Positions 1 to 5,866 of a DNA stretch of 9,996 bases are shown here, piece by piece. The stretch is from JAIUZI01 sp041594355 (GTDB taxonomy: Bacteria > Pseudomonadota > Alphaproteobacteria > Rhodobacterales > Rhodobacteraceae). The translations under genes and the position numbers were made by a program. Under the pieces are notes generated by a model that made no database searches, was not told the origin of the DNA, and worked only from the letters and a program-made list of their open reading frames with translations. The stretch is from positions 1 to 9,996 of the forward strand of contig JBFHMM010000148.1 in NCBI GenBank assembly GCA_041594355.1. Reading direction: 5' to 3'. Every line of letters starts with the position of its first letter. Within the stretch, counting starts at the first letter, position 1.

Positions 1-191
1 AGATCCAGCCCGGATTTCTTCAGAAAGGCCTGGCGGTTCTCGACATAACGGCCCATCGTCCTCTGCCGCAAGTCCAGGTCCAGCGTTCCGACCTTGTGCC
101 CCAGGCGCGCCAGCGCCGAGGCCACGTGCATCGACACGGTGGACTTGCCCGCCCCGCCCTTTTCATTGCCGACAACGATGATATGCGCCAT
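1..191 (-). CDS. mipZ: MipZ-like ParA/MinD-family ATPase (3' part outside window)
   Basis: The first 63 codons are visible; the gene continues past base 1. The product starts MAHIIVVGNEKGGAGKST, with a deviant Walker A loop (KGGAGKST, residues 11-18) carrying the extra signature lysine of the ParA/MinD/MipZ ATPases. The following LDLDLRQRT stretch (residues 37-45) and the ENR at 51-53 are what I recall as typical of MipZ rather than of plasmid ParA or MinD. In Caulobacter, MipZ binds the ParB-parS complex, forms a bipolar gradient and inhibits FtsZ assembly, so that the division plane sits at midcell. The ATG at 191 is preceded by AAAGGGA at a plausible distance. A separate promoter and the rpmE terminator lie just upstream, so the gene is probably transcribed independently of the ribosomal protein genes. 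The family call is strong; MipZ over another ParA-like protein is likely but rests on the N-terminus alone. Confidence 0.85.
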   Translation of the reverse strand, partial: MAHIIVVGNEKGGAGKSTVSMHVASALARLGHKVGTLDLDLRQRTMGRYVENRQAFLKKSGLD

Positions 192-236
192 GCCCAATCC
201 CTTTCGCCGTGATTTCCACACGGTATTGTTGTCGGT

Positions 237-265
237 ACTATATTTAGTGGTTGGCCGCTTGAAAA
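237..265 (-). promoter_or_regulatory. Predicted sigma70-type promoter for mipZ
   Basis: On the minus strand a TTTTCA -35-like hexamer (260-265) and a TATAGT -10-like hexamer (237-242) are separated by exactly 17 bp. The -10 matches the consensus at 5 of 6 positions. The predicted start near base 230 would give a leader of about 40 nt before the mipZ ATG at 191. The site lies downstream of the rpmE terminator, where an independent promoter is expected. Prediction from sequence only. Confidence 0.6.
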
Positions 266-351
266 GAACGGCAGGCGGACAAACCCGGCGGCAATGGCAC
301 TTTTGTCGCGCTTTGGCCAGCGATCAGCTCCGCGCCAGGTGGGCGGAATCG

Positions 352-379
352 AAAGCGCCGCCCCCAAAGGGAGCGGCGC
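352..379 (-). terminator. Intrinsic terminator after rpmE
   Basis: Read on the minus strand, bases 379-355 form a perfect 11-bp stem (one G-U pair) closed by a TTT loop. The arms are GCGCCGCTCCC and GGGGGCGGCGC. The stem is followed by TTT (354-352), so the U-tract is short, but the stem is very stable. It begins 25 nt after the rpmE stop and precedes the mipZ promoter, so it most likely ends the rplS-rpmE transcript. Confidence 0.75.
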
Positions 380-403
380 GGTCTTGCCCAAAGGCAGGTG
401 GCT

Positions 404-625
404 TCAGAAGCCCAGGCCTTCGTATTTCTTCTTGAACTTGGACACGCGGCCGCCGGTGTCCATCAGGCGGGCGCCGCCGCCGGTCCATGCCGGGTGCACC
501 GACGGATCAATGTCGAGCGACATCTGGTCGCCTTCCTTGCCCCAGGTGGATTTCATCTGAATCACGGTGCCGTCGGTCATCTTGACGTCGATCAGGTGGT
601 AGTCGGGGTGAATGTCTTTTTTCAT
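404..625 (-). CDS. rpmE: 50S ribosomal protein L31
   Basis: The 73-residue product begins MKKDIHPDYH and contains HPAWTGG (44-50) and DTGGRVSKFKKKYEG (56-70), the hallmarks of L31. It corresponds to the RpmE protein at the subunit interface of the 70S ribosome. It has no cysteine at all: the CxxC-type zinc ligands of zinc-binding L31 are absent, so this is a C-minus, zinc-independent form. The start is supported by an AAGGAG Shine-Dalgarno sequence that overlaps the rplS stop codon (TAAGGAG, 7 nt before the ATG). Only 11 nt separate the two genes, indicating co-transcription and probable translational coupling with rplS. An intrinsic terminator follows. Confidence 0.96.
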   Translation of the reverse strand: MKKDIHPDYHLIDVKMTDGTVIQMKSTWGKEGDQMSLDIDPSVHPAWTGGGARLMDTGGRVSKFKKKYEGLGF

Positions 626-636
626 CAGTCCGCTCC

Positions 637-1023
637 TTACGCTTCCGCGCCCGAAGATTTGGGCTTGTAGTGGGAATCTTCTGCGATCCGGGCCGACTTG
701 CCGCGACGCGAGCGCAGGTAGTACAGCTTGGCGCGGCGAACGCGGCCACGGCGGACAACGGTGATGCTGTCAATGTTGGTCGAGTGCAGCGGGAATACAC
801 GTTCCACGCCTTCGCCAAAGCTGATCTTGCGAACGGTGAACGAACCCGCAATGCCGCTGCCGTTCTTGCGGCTGATGCAGACGCCTTCGTAGTTCTGCAC
901 CCGCGAACGCGAGCCTTCGGTCACTTTGTAGCCGACACGGATCGTGTCGCCTGCTTTGAAATCGGGGATGTCTTTCCCCAGGGCGGCAACTTGCTCCGCC
1001 TCCAGCTGTGCGATCAGGTCCAT
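637..1023 (-). CDS. rplS: 50S ribosomal protein L19
   Basis: This 128-residue protein starts MDLIAQLEAEQ and carries the L19 signature near the C-terminus (RRGRVRRAKLYYLRSRRGKS, residues 91-110). L19 is a basic protein of the large subunit that contributes to the intersubunit contact region. Length is close to the family norm (115 in E. coli), with a slightly longer C-terminus. The frame stays open for 75 codons upstream, but the ATG at 1023 is chosen because L19 homology begins there and AGGAGA lies 7 nt ahead of it. rpmE follows after 11 nt. In E. coli rplS is the last gene of the rpsP-rimM-trmD operon. Here a peptidase gene and a 300-nt leader separate it from trmD, so it probably has its own promoter and post-transcriptional control. 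Confidence 0.97.
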   Translation of the reverse strand: MDLIAQLEAEQVAALGKDIPDFKAGDTIRVGYKVTEGSRSRVQNYEGVCISRKNGSGIAGSFTVRKISFGEGVERVFPLHSTNIDSITVVRRGRVRRAKLYYLRSRRGKSARIAEDSHYKPKSSGAEA

Positions 1024-1323
1024 CGCAACGTCTCCTATATGCTCGTGGTTGATCCACGAAGTTTGCGCGTCCCGAGAGCTCTCGGCCTTCTTCCGGGTCT
1101 GCCTTGGGCTATTGCCGGGCACCCGCCAGAGGTCAGTCCGTCCGTTCCTTGTCCGGTGATCCGCCGCCGCGCGCTTTTGGGCCGAAGAAAGCCGCAACAC
1201 GCCAGATGACAACAGATCACACGCCCGGAGCCACCTGTGTGATTCCAAGCATGGCGTGCTTTAGGGGAAATAGGCGGGTGGATCAAGGGGGCGTGCGCCG
1301 GCCCCGGCGGTTTCGGGCGGCGG
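1024..1323 (-). other. 300-nt gap upstream of rplS (leader/promoter region)
   Basis: I find no convincing gene here. The region holds the rplS Shine-Dalgarno sequence, the two leader hairpins, and a 7-bp dyad (ATCACAC/GTGTGAT, arms 1216-1222 and 1237-1243, 14-nt spacer). Just after the peptidase stop there is a GC-only 6-bp stem (CGCCGG/CCGGCG) without a U-tract. The best sigma70-like match is TTGATC, 17 bp, TAAAGC, located around 1258-1286; it is weak. The long distance to rplS suggests a promoter for rplS-rpmE lies here, but I cannot fix it. Confidence 0.5.
1043..1085 (-). promoter_or_regulatory. Paired hairpins in the rplS leader
   Basis: Two small inverted repeats lie just upstream of the rplS ribosome binding site (AGGAGA at 1031-1036). 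One is a perfect palindrome, CCGAGAGCTCTCGG, at 1072-1085. The other is a 6-bp stem, TCGTGG/CCACGA, with a 5-nt loop at 1043-1059, ending 6 nt before the Shine-Dalgarno sequence. Ribosomal protein genes are often autoregulated through leader RNA structures, so this is a plausible regulatory element. I do not recognise it as a named leader family, and short GC-rich stems also arise by chance. Confidence 0.35.
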
Positions 1324-2778
1324 TCACTGCTTGCGCAGCAGATCGCCAAAGAAATTGATGCCCCGGCCGAGGTTTGCCACCGAAAGCCGTTCGTTGATGC
1401 CGTGAAATCGCTCCAGATCGTGGCCTTCGATCTTGAACGGGTTGATCCGGTAGGCGGCGTCGGCCGCCGTGGCATAGTGGCGGGCATCCGTGGCGGCGAT
1501 GGTCAGGCCGGGCACCGTGGCCAGCGGGCCAAAGGCGGCTAGGATCGAGGCCTCGATGTCCTTGTAGCCCTGCGCCTGCGATGACGAGACCGGCGAGGCC
1601 GAGCTGGCGAAACCGGGCGCGTGGCGGACTTCGATCTCCGGATCGTCGATCGTCTCGCGCACATGCGCCACGACGTCCTCAATGCTGTCGCGAGGGTGCA
1701 GCCGGAAGTTGATGGTCGCCGTCGCCTGCGTCGCCAGCACGTTCTCCTTGGTGGATCCCGTCAGCATCGTCGGGGCGGTCGTCGTGCGCAGCATGGCATC
1801 GGTCGAGGGTGCCGCCGACAGGATGCGTTCAAGCAGCGGTTCGGTCAGCCAGCGATTGGCAAAGGCCACGCGTTGGCCCAGCGGGAAGTACCGCCCAAGC
1901 GCATCAAAGAATTCGTCCGAAACACCGGTCAGCCCGCCGGGCACCGGATTGGCCTGCAGCCGTTCTACCGCGCGGGCGATGCGGCCCACTGCGGTCACGC
2001 GCGGCGGCATCGACGAATGCCCGCCCGCCGATTTCGCCACCAGTTCCAATGTGAGATAGCCCTTTTCGGACAGGTTGATGCTGGCGACCGGCTGATCCAG
2101 TCCGGGGATGATCTTGTCCAGCACGAACGATCCCTCGTCCAGCGCCCAGGCCAGCCGGATCCCCTGCGCGGTCAGGTGTTCGGCCACCGCCTTGGCCCCG
2201 TCTCCGCCGATTTCCTCGTCACCGCCAAAACTGAAATACACCGTGCGTTTCGGGGTGAACCCATCCGCGATCAGTTTTTCTGCGGCGGTCATCATCGCCA
2301 CCAGCGCGCCTTTGTCGTCCAATGTACCGCGGCCCCAGACAAAGCCGTCGGATATCACACCGCCAAACGGCGGGTGGTCCCATTTCCCGAGCGACCATGG
2401 AGCCACCGGCACCACGTCGTAGTGGGCCGCCAGCAGCACAGGCTGCAGGCGGTCGTCGCTGCCCTGCCATATATACAGCGGCGTGTTCGGCGCGAGAATC
2501 TCGCGCGTCATCGTGGCGTTGACCCGTGGATAGGTGGTCTCGACAAAGCGCACGAAGGCGGGAAAATCAGGGCGGCTCAGATCGTCTGAAACCGTCCGAA
2601 AGGTTACCGCCTCGGACAATGTCCGGGCCGCCGCGTCGACGTCCGCGCCCAGATCAACAGGCTCGGCCTGAATGATCGCCGCAGGTTTGTACCGCATCGT
2701 GTTCACGGTCAGAACGGTGGTCAAGGCTACGACCAACAGCAGAAGGCCTGCCAGAATGCGCTTGATGATCCGTCCCAT
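1324..2778 (-). CDS. Membrane-anchored M20 family metallopeptidase, PM20D1-like
   Basis: The 484-residue product has a basic N-terminus and one hydrophobic segment (about residues 8-25), consistent with a signal anchor, then a complete M20 dizinc hydrolase. Expected metal or catalytic motifs are present: AHYDVVP (His119, Asp121), GTLDDKG (Asp154), GDEEIGG (Glu188-Glu189), ALDEGSF (Asp214), GGHSS (His254) and FHGINERLS (His459). Spacing and motif wording (WQGSD, GRGTLDDK, SEKGYLTLEL, FRLHP, HGINE) resemble mammalian PM20D1, which condenses or hydrolyses N-fatty-acyl amino acids, more than DapE or ArgE. M20 enzymes are carboxypeptidases, dipeptidases or deacylases; the substrate cannot be read here. 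I chose the ATG at 2778, with GAGG 5 nt upstream, over an in-frame ATG at 2811 without a ribosome binding site. The gene sits between trmD and rplS, with 73 nt to the trmD stop, and probably acts in the periplasm. Family certain, substrate unknown. Confidence 0.93.
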   Translation of the reverse strand: MGRIIKRILAGLLLLVVALTTVLTVNTMRYKPAAIIQAEPVDLGADVDAAARTLSEAVTFRTVSDDLSRPDFPAFVRFVETTYPRVNATMTREILAPNTPLYIWQGSDDRLQPVLLAAHYDVVPVAPWSLGKWDHPPFGGVISDGFVWGRGTLDDKGALVAMMTAAEKLIADGFTPKRTVYFSFGGDEEIGGDGAKAVAEHLTAQGIRLAWALDEGSFVLDKIIPGLDQPVASINLSEKGYLTLELVAKSAGGHSSMPPRVTAVGRIARAVERLQANPVPGGLTGVSDEFFDALGRYFPLGQRVAFANRWLTEPLLERILSAAPSTDAMLRTTTAPTMLTGSTKENVLATQATATINFRLHPRDSIEDVVAHVRETIDDPEIEVRHAPGFASSASPVSSSQAQGYKDIEASILAAFGPLATVPGLTIAATDARHYATAADAAYRINPFKIEGHDLERFHGINERLSVANLGRGINFFGDLLRKQ

Positions 2779-2851
2779 GGTGCCCTCGTTCTCTTGCGGA
2801 GTCACGCCCATGATGCCGTGCGATCATGTTACTGTCGCCAATGACCTGGCG

Positions 2852-3673
2852 TTAGCTGGGGTCACGGTTCCTGTCGCGGGCTGTGTAGCGGGCCCACAGG
2901 TCGGGGCGACGCGCCTCGGTGATCCGTTTCGACTGTTCATGGCGCCACTCGGCGATCTTGCCGTGATGTCCCGACATCAGGATCTCGGGAATCGAGCGGC
3001 CCTGCCACTCGGCGGGTCGGGTATATTGCGGGTGCTCCAATAGGCCAGAGGCAAAGCTCTCCTCCTCAGTCGAGGCCGCATTGCCCAACACGCCGGGGAT
3101 CAGCCGAACCGTTGCGTCGATCATCGCCTGCGCCGCGATCTCGCCACCGGTCATCACGAAATCGCCGAGGCTGACCTCCTGAATACCGTAGTGCTCCAAA
3201 ACCCGTTCATCGACCCCTTCGAACCGCCCACATAACAGCGTTACCCCGTCCGCGCGCGCCAGATTCTGCATCAGGGCCTGATCCATCGGCCGGCCGCGGG
3301 GGCTGAGATAGATCAACGGCCAATTGCCCCGCACGCCGCGCATCGACGTCTCGATCGCATCGCCCAGCACGTCCGGGCGCAGCACCATACCGGCCCCGCC
3401 GCCTGCCGGCGTGTCATCGACATTGCGGTGCTTGCCGACTCCAAACCGGCGCAGGTCGATGGTTTCCAACTGCCACAACCCCTGCTGCAACGCCTTGCCG
3501 GTCAGGCTTTCGCCTAGCACACCGGGAAAAGCGGTCGGGAACAGGGTGATCACCTTGGCTTTCCAGACGCCATGCAGGTCCGGTGTCGGCGTAATCAGTT
3601 CGCGCGGGGTCAGCGTCGGGCGGATGGTTTTGCGACCCAGCGATCTCGATGGGGTCTTGGGGGTATCGGTCAC
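2852..3673 (-). CDS. trmD: tRNA (guanine-N1)-methyltransferase (GTG start)
   Basis: TrmD uses S-adenosylmethionine to make m1G37 next to the anticodon, which prevents +1 frameshifting. The 273-residue product shows the knotted SPOUT core: GGGAGMVLRPD (91-101), YLSPRGRPMDQ (122-132), LCGRFEGVDERV (147-158), SLGDFVMTGGE (168-178), IPGVLGN (192-198) and EHPQYTRP (213-220). TrmD homology begins near residue 36 (VWKAKVITLFP), so about 35 residues form an N-terminal extension absent from E. coli TrmD. The GTG at 3673 is chosen because AGGAG sits 7 nt upstream and no ATG lies close to the homology start. The open frame runs far further upstream, but only as a GC-rich shadow of the preceding gene. 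The reported catalytic Asp169 of Haemophilus/E. coli TrmD aligns by my count with Glu205. It lies downstream of the sulfotransferase-like gene with a 68-nt gap. Confidence 0.96.
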   Translation of the reverse strand: MTDTPKTPSRSLGRKTIRPTLTPRELITPTPDLHGVWKAKVITLFPTAFPGVLGESLTGKALQQGLWQLETIDLRRFGVGKHRNVDDTPAGGGAGMVLRPDVLGDAIETSMRGVRGNWPLIYLSPRGRPMDQALMQNLARADGVTLLCGRFEGVDERVLEHYGIQEVSLGDFVMTGGEIAAQAMIDATVRLIPGVLGNAASTEEESFASGLLEHPQYTRPAEWQGRSIPEILMSGHHGKIAEWRHEQSKRITEARRPDLWARYTARDRNRDPS

Positions 3674-3678
3674 CTGAT

Positions 3679-3685
3679 CTCTCCT
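3679..3685 (-). promoter_or_regulatory. Ribosome binding site fixing the trmD GTG start
   Basis: Minus-strand AGGAGAG ends 5 nt before the GTG at 3671-3673 (AGGAG core 7 nt away). It is the only strong Shine-Dalgarno match near the beginning of TrmD homology and decides the non-ATG start. Confidence 0.75.
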
Positions 3686-3741
3686 GATGCGTCGGCGCGG
3701 GCTGAGGCTGTATGCGCGCGGCGGCGGGTCCAGTGCAAGGG

Positions 3742-4521
3742 CTAGGGCGCCTTGGGCGGGAGGGCGCGTTTCGCGGCGGCAAGGCTGCGGTCGTCCAGCT
3801 CGCTGCGGTTGATCTCCAGCAGCGCGGCCAGCCGGTCCGCTGACGGGCGGGTATTGGCGGGCGGCTGCGGGCGCAGCTCCCGTCGTACGGCCTCCGGCAG
3901 GCCGACCACGTCCAGCAGCGGATCCAGCGGACCCAGCGCGCGATCGCCGCTGGCCTCCAGCGCGGCGCGATGGACCGGCCATGGCGCGACCGCAGCGGAA
4001 ATCAGGTCGACCACCCCGTCCAGATCCGCCGACGCGCCATACCGCGCCGCATAGTCCCCGGCGTCCAGCGTCATCCGTGATGCCGCCAGATGCTGGGCGT
4101 GGCAACTGGCCAGCCAGGGCTGCGCGGCGCGGGTGGAGAAATAGAACACCATTTCGGCACCAGGCAGCACGGCCTCGATGGTCTCTGCCAGACCGCGCAT
4201 CAAGGCGGGCGCGGCCCGGTAATCCCTCAGCCCGTGGCGGCCGGGCATATGACCCGCCAGGTCCTCCGAAGCCAGCAGCAGCGGTCGCGGATCGGTCGCG
4301 CCCCAGCCTTCGGCCAGCTGCGCGATCTCGTATTGGAACAGCGCCAGATCCAGCGCATCGCCGCTGGCGGAATAGCCGCGCGCGGCCTCGCAGGCGGCCA
4401 CCATGCGCGGTCGCAGCAGGACCCGCAAATGCGGTTTCAGCATCGCCCGATTCCGCCGCAGCGCCTGTTGCACGGTCGTGGTTCCTGTCTTGTGAAACCC
4501 GGCATGCAGGATCACCCGCAT
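3742..4521 (-). CDS. Small sulfotransferase-like protein
   Basis: The 259-residue product opens with MRVILHAGFHKTGTTTVQQ. GFHKTGTT (residues 8-15) matches the 5'-phosphosulfate-binding loop of PAPS-dependent sulfotransferases. STRAAQPWLAS (129-139) fits the R-x7-S 3'-phosphate-binding motif, with Arg131 and Ser139. LLLASEDLAG (82-91) is a further element I associate with this group. These motifs support transfer of sulfate from PAPS to an unknown acceptor, or at least a PAPS-binding fold; the acceptor and whether it is active are unknown. No signal peptide is seen, so it is probably cytoplasmic. Its ATG overlaps the stop of the upstream membrane-protein gene as TGATG, so the two are translationally coupled. 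An in-frame GTG directly before the ATG (at 4524) is an alternative start and has a better-spaced GGAG. An uncharacterised pair of this sort inside a tRNA/ribosome maturation operon is unexpected. Confidence 0.72.
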   Translation of the reverse strand: MRVILHAGFHKTGTTTVQQALRRNRAMLKPHLRVLLRPRMVAACEAARGYSASGDALDLALFQYEIAQLAEGWGATDPRPLLLASEDLAGHMPGRHGLRDYRAAPALMRGLAETIEAVLPGAEMVFYFSTRAAQPWLASCHAQHLAASRMTLDAGDYAARYGASADLDGVVDLISAAVAPWPVHRAALEASGDRALGPLDPLLDVVGLPEAVRRELRPQPPANTRPSADRLAALLEINRSELDDRSLAAAKRALPPKAP

Positions 4522-5204
4522 CACTGCACCGCGCTCCGGCGCGCCACCTCGACCAGCTCGGCGGCCCGGGCCAGCTCGGGCCGCTGTCGCAGGTCATCGG
4601 TGCCCGGCAGCAGGTACAGCGGTGCGTTAAACCCCCTTGCGCCGATCCGCTCCTCCAGCCGATGCACGATCGTATCCAGCGTGCCATAGCTGACGTCTTT
4701 TGGTAGGTCCCAGAGCGCGGTGACCGCCTCCAGAACCGCCTCGTTGACCTCCGGATTGTCTCCCGGCCCCGCTACGTCGCTGGGGTCAAAGGAGGCGCCG
4801 CGCTCAATCGACGTCAGCGCCTCGTTCAGCAGCAGCGACATCTGCGCGTCCTGCGGTCCGTTCACATGCCGCCAGACCAGCAGGACCGCCCCGAACCCGG
4901 TCAACAGCAACGGCAGCCAAAGCGGCGCGGGCAAATGTCCCAGCAGCAGTGCCAGCATGAGGCCGAGCGCAAAGACTACGGCCACCACAACGACCTGCGT
5001 GGACGCCAACAGGCCAAGGAAGACCGGCATCGCCAGGCTGCCGCGCGTCTCGGCCTTGCCGGGCATCAGCTGCGCCAGCAAGAACATCGCCGCCAGCGCG
5101 CCGGGCAATGCCAGCGGCGCCTGCATCCAACCGGCCAGCAGCGGCCCGGCATAGAGCGGCAGCGCCATCACCAGCAGCCCCGACCGCTCGTAGCGGCGAA
5201 ACAT
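4521..5204 (-). CDS. Four-helix membrane protein of unknown function
   Basis: I do not recognise this 227-residue protein. The N-terminal half has about four hydrophobic segments (roughly residues 9-29, 31-47, 57-89 counted as one long or two short helices, and 93-111). The C-terminal half (about 115-227) is soluble and charged, with helix-forming stretches such as RHVNGPQDAQMSLLLNEALT and the acidic ASFDPSDVAGPGDNPEVNEA. This suggests an inner-membrane protein with a cytoplasmic tail. The start is set by the TAATG overlap with the rimM stop codon, and the end by the TGATG overlap with the sulfotransferase-like gene, so it is coupled on both sides. It probably works with the sulfotransferase-like protein rather than with RimM, but that is inference from position only. 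Confidence 0.75.
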   Translation of the reverse strand: MFRRYERSGLLVMALPLYAGPLLAGWMQAPLALPGALAAMFLLAQLMPGKAETRGSLAMPVFLGLLASTQVVVVAVVFALGLMLALLLGHLPAPLWLPLLLTGFGAVLLVWRHVNGPQDAQMSLLLNEALTSIERGASFDPSDVAGPGDNPEVNEAVLEAVTALWDLPKDVSYGTLDTIVHRLEERIGARGFNAPLYLLPGTDDLRQRPELARAAELVEVARRSAVQ

Positions 5205-5707
5205 TAAAACAGCCCGTCGGGCGGGTCGATGATGATGCGCCCGGATGCCAGATCGACGGTTGGAACCGCGGCCAGGGTAAAGGGCAGCAGGACCGTGGTT
5301 TTCAATCCCGGTCCGTGGATTTCCAGCAGGTCGCCCGCGCCGTGGTTCAGCACCGCGCGTACCTCGCCCAACGCGGTGCCGCCGGTATCCAGCACCTGCA
5401 GCCCGATCAGGTCGGCGTGATAATATTCGTCGTCCGGCAGCGACGGCAGCCGGTCACGGGGCGCGAACAGGCTGACCCCGCGCAGCGCGTCGGCGTCTTC
5501 CTTGGTCAGCACTCCGCCCAGCCGAGCGACAAAACCGTTCTTGGCGGACCCGGTCAGCTGAACCGAAAAGCTGCGGCAGCCGTCTTCGGTGGACAGCGGC
5601 GCATAGGCCTCGATGTCCTCGGGCTCGGCACAGAAGCTCTTCAGCCGCACCTCGCCGCGCACGCCAAAGGCGCCTGCGATGGCGCCGACACAGACCATTT
5701 CATTCAT
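5204..5707 (-). CDS. rimM: 16S rRNA processing / 30S maturation protein RimM
   Basis: RimM binds ribosomal protein S19 and assists maturation of the 30S head and 16S rRNA processing. The 167-residue product (E. coli about 182) begins MNEMVCVGAIAGAFGVRGEV, the N-terminal RimM domain with its G-x-RGEV signature (about residues 5-85). It continues into a PRC-barrel domain (about 90-165) containing LPDDEYYHADLIGLQVLD. The ATG at 5707 is preceded by AGGAAG 7 nt away; the frame is open further upstream but homology begins here. The stop overlaps the next gene's ATG (TAATG). It follows rpsP but is separated from it by a strong intrinsic terminator, which should lower RimM output relative to S16. Confidence 0.96.
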   Translation of the reverse strand: MNEMVCVGAIAGAFGVRGEVRLKSFCAEPEDIEAYAPLSTEDGCRSFSVQLTGSAKNGFVARLGGVLTKEDADALRGVSLFAPRDRLPSLPDDEYYHADLIGLQVLDTGGTALGEVRAVLNHGAGDLLEIHGPGLKTTVLLPFTLAAVPTVDLASGRIIIDPPDGLF

Positions 5708-5711
5708 TGGT

Positions 5712-5840
5712 TCACTTCCTGTCACAGAACCCTGATGCGTCGATGCGCCCGCCGGCGTCAAGGCAGGAGTCCTTGTGCATGAACTCTTTGATCCAGCATC
5801 CGCCAGCCACGCCCTGCACAAAATCGGCACAGACAAGCAC
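5712..5840 (-). CDS. Possible 42-codon Cys-rich small protein upstream of rimM
   Basis: A small frame with a GTG start at 5840 ends with TGA at 5712-5714, 4 nt before the rimM ATG, inside the rimM ribosome-binding region. The predicted product starts MLVCADFVQGVAGGCW and ends with DSCLDAGGRIDASGFC near residues 25-39, with cysteines at 4, 15, 26 and 39. The tail resembles a CLDxGGxW(D)...C pattern I associate with small alphaproteobacterial secreted or membrane hypothetical proteins, although Trp is replaced by Ile. No ATG start is available except Met21, which would leave 22 residues. An in-frame TTG at 5849, with GGGG about 8 nt upstream, is an alternative start. Evidence is the tail pattern and the tight spacing; it may be non-coding. 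Confidence 0.35.
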   Translation of the reverse strand: MLVCADFVQGVAGGCWIKEFMHKDSCLDAGGRIDASGFCDRK

Positions 5841-5866
5841 GACCCGCAAAACCGCTACCCCGAGAT

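Noticed and set aside
1024..1248. In-frame 75-codon upstream extension of rplS.
   Set aside because: L19 homology begins at the ATG at 1023, with a strong AGGAGA site; the extension has no recognisable content.
1215..1250. An 11-codon frame (MLGITQVAPGV) in the rplS leader as a possible leader peptide.
   Set aside because: It has no Shine-Dalgarno sequence, no run of regulatory codons and no adjacent terminator/antiterminator pair.
1258..1286. TTGATC-17-TAAAGC as the rplS promoter.
   Set aside because: The -10 matches at only three of six positions; mentioned in the gap note but not called as a promoter.
1621..2589. A 322-codon plus-strand open frame antisense to the M20 peptidase.
   Set aside because: The composition is His/Arg-rich with no domain, and it lies opposite a gene with a complete set of catalytic motifs; it is a codon-bias shadow.
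2830..2851. Short CGCCA/TGGCG stem after trmD as a terminator.
   Set aside because: It is only 5 bp and has no U-tract; a chance match is likely.
3674..4687. The trmD frame stays open for 338 codons upstream, giving an apparent 611-residue fusion protein.
   Set aside because: The upstream part is Arg/Ala/Gly-rich low-complexity typical of an out-of-frame GC-rich shadow. It overlaps the sulfotransferase-like gene, and a good ribosome binding site with GTG marks the trmD start.
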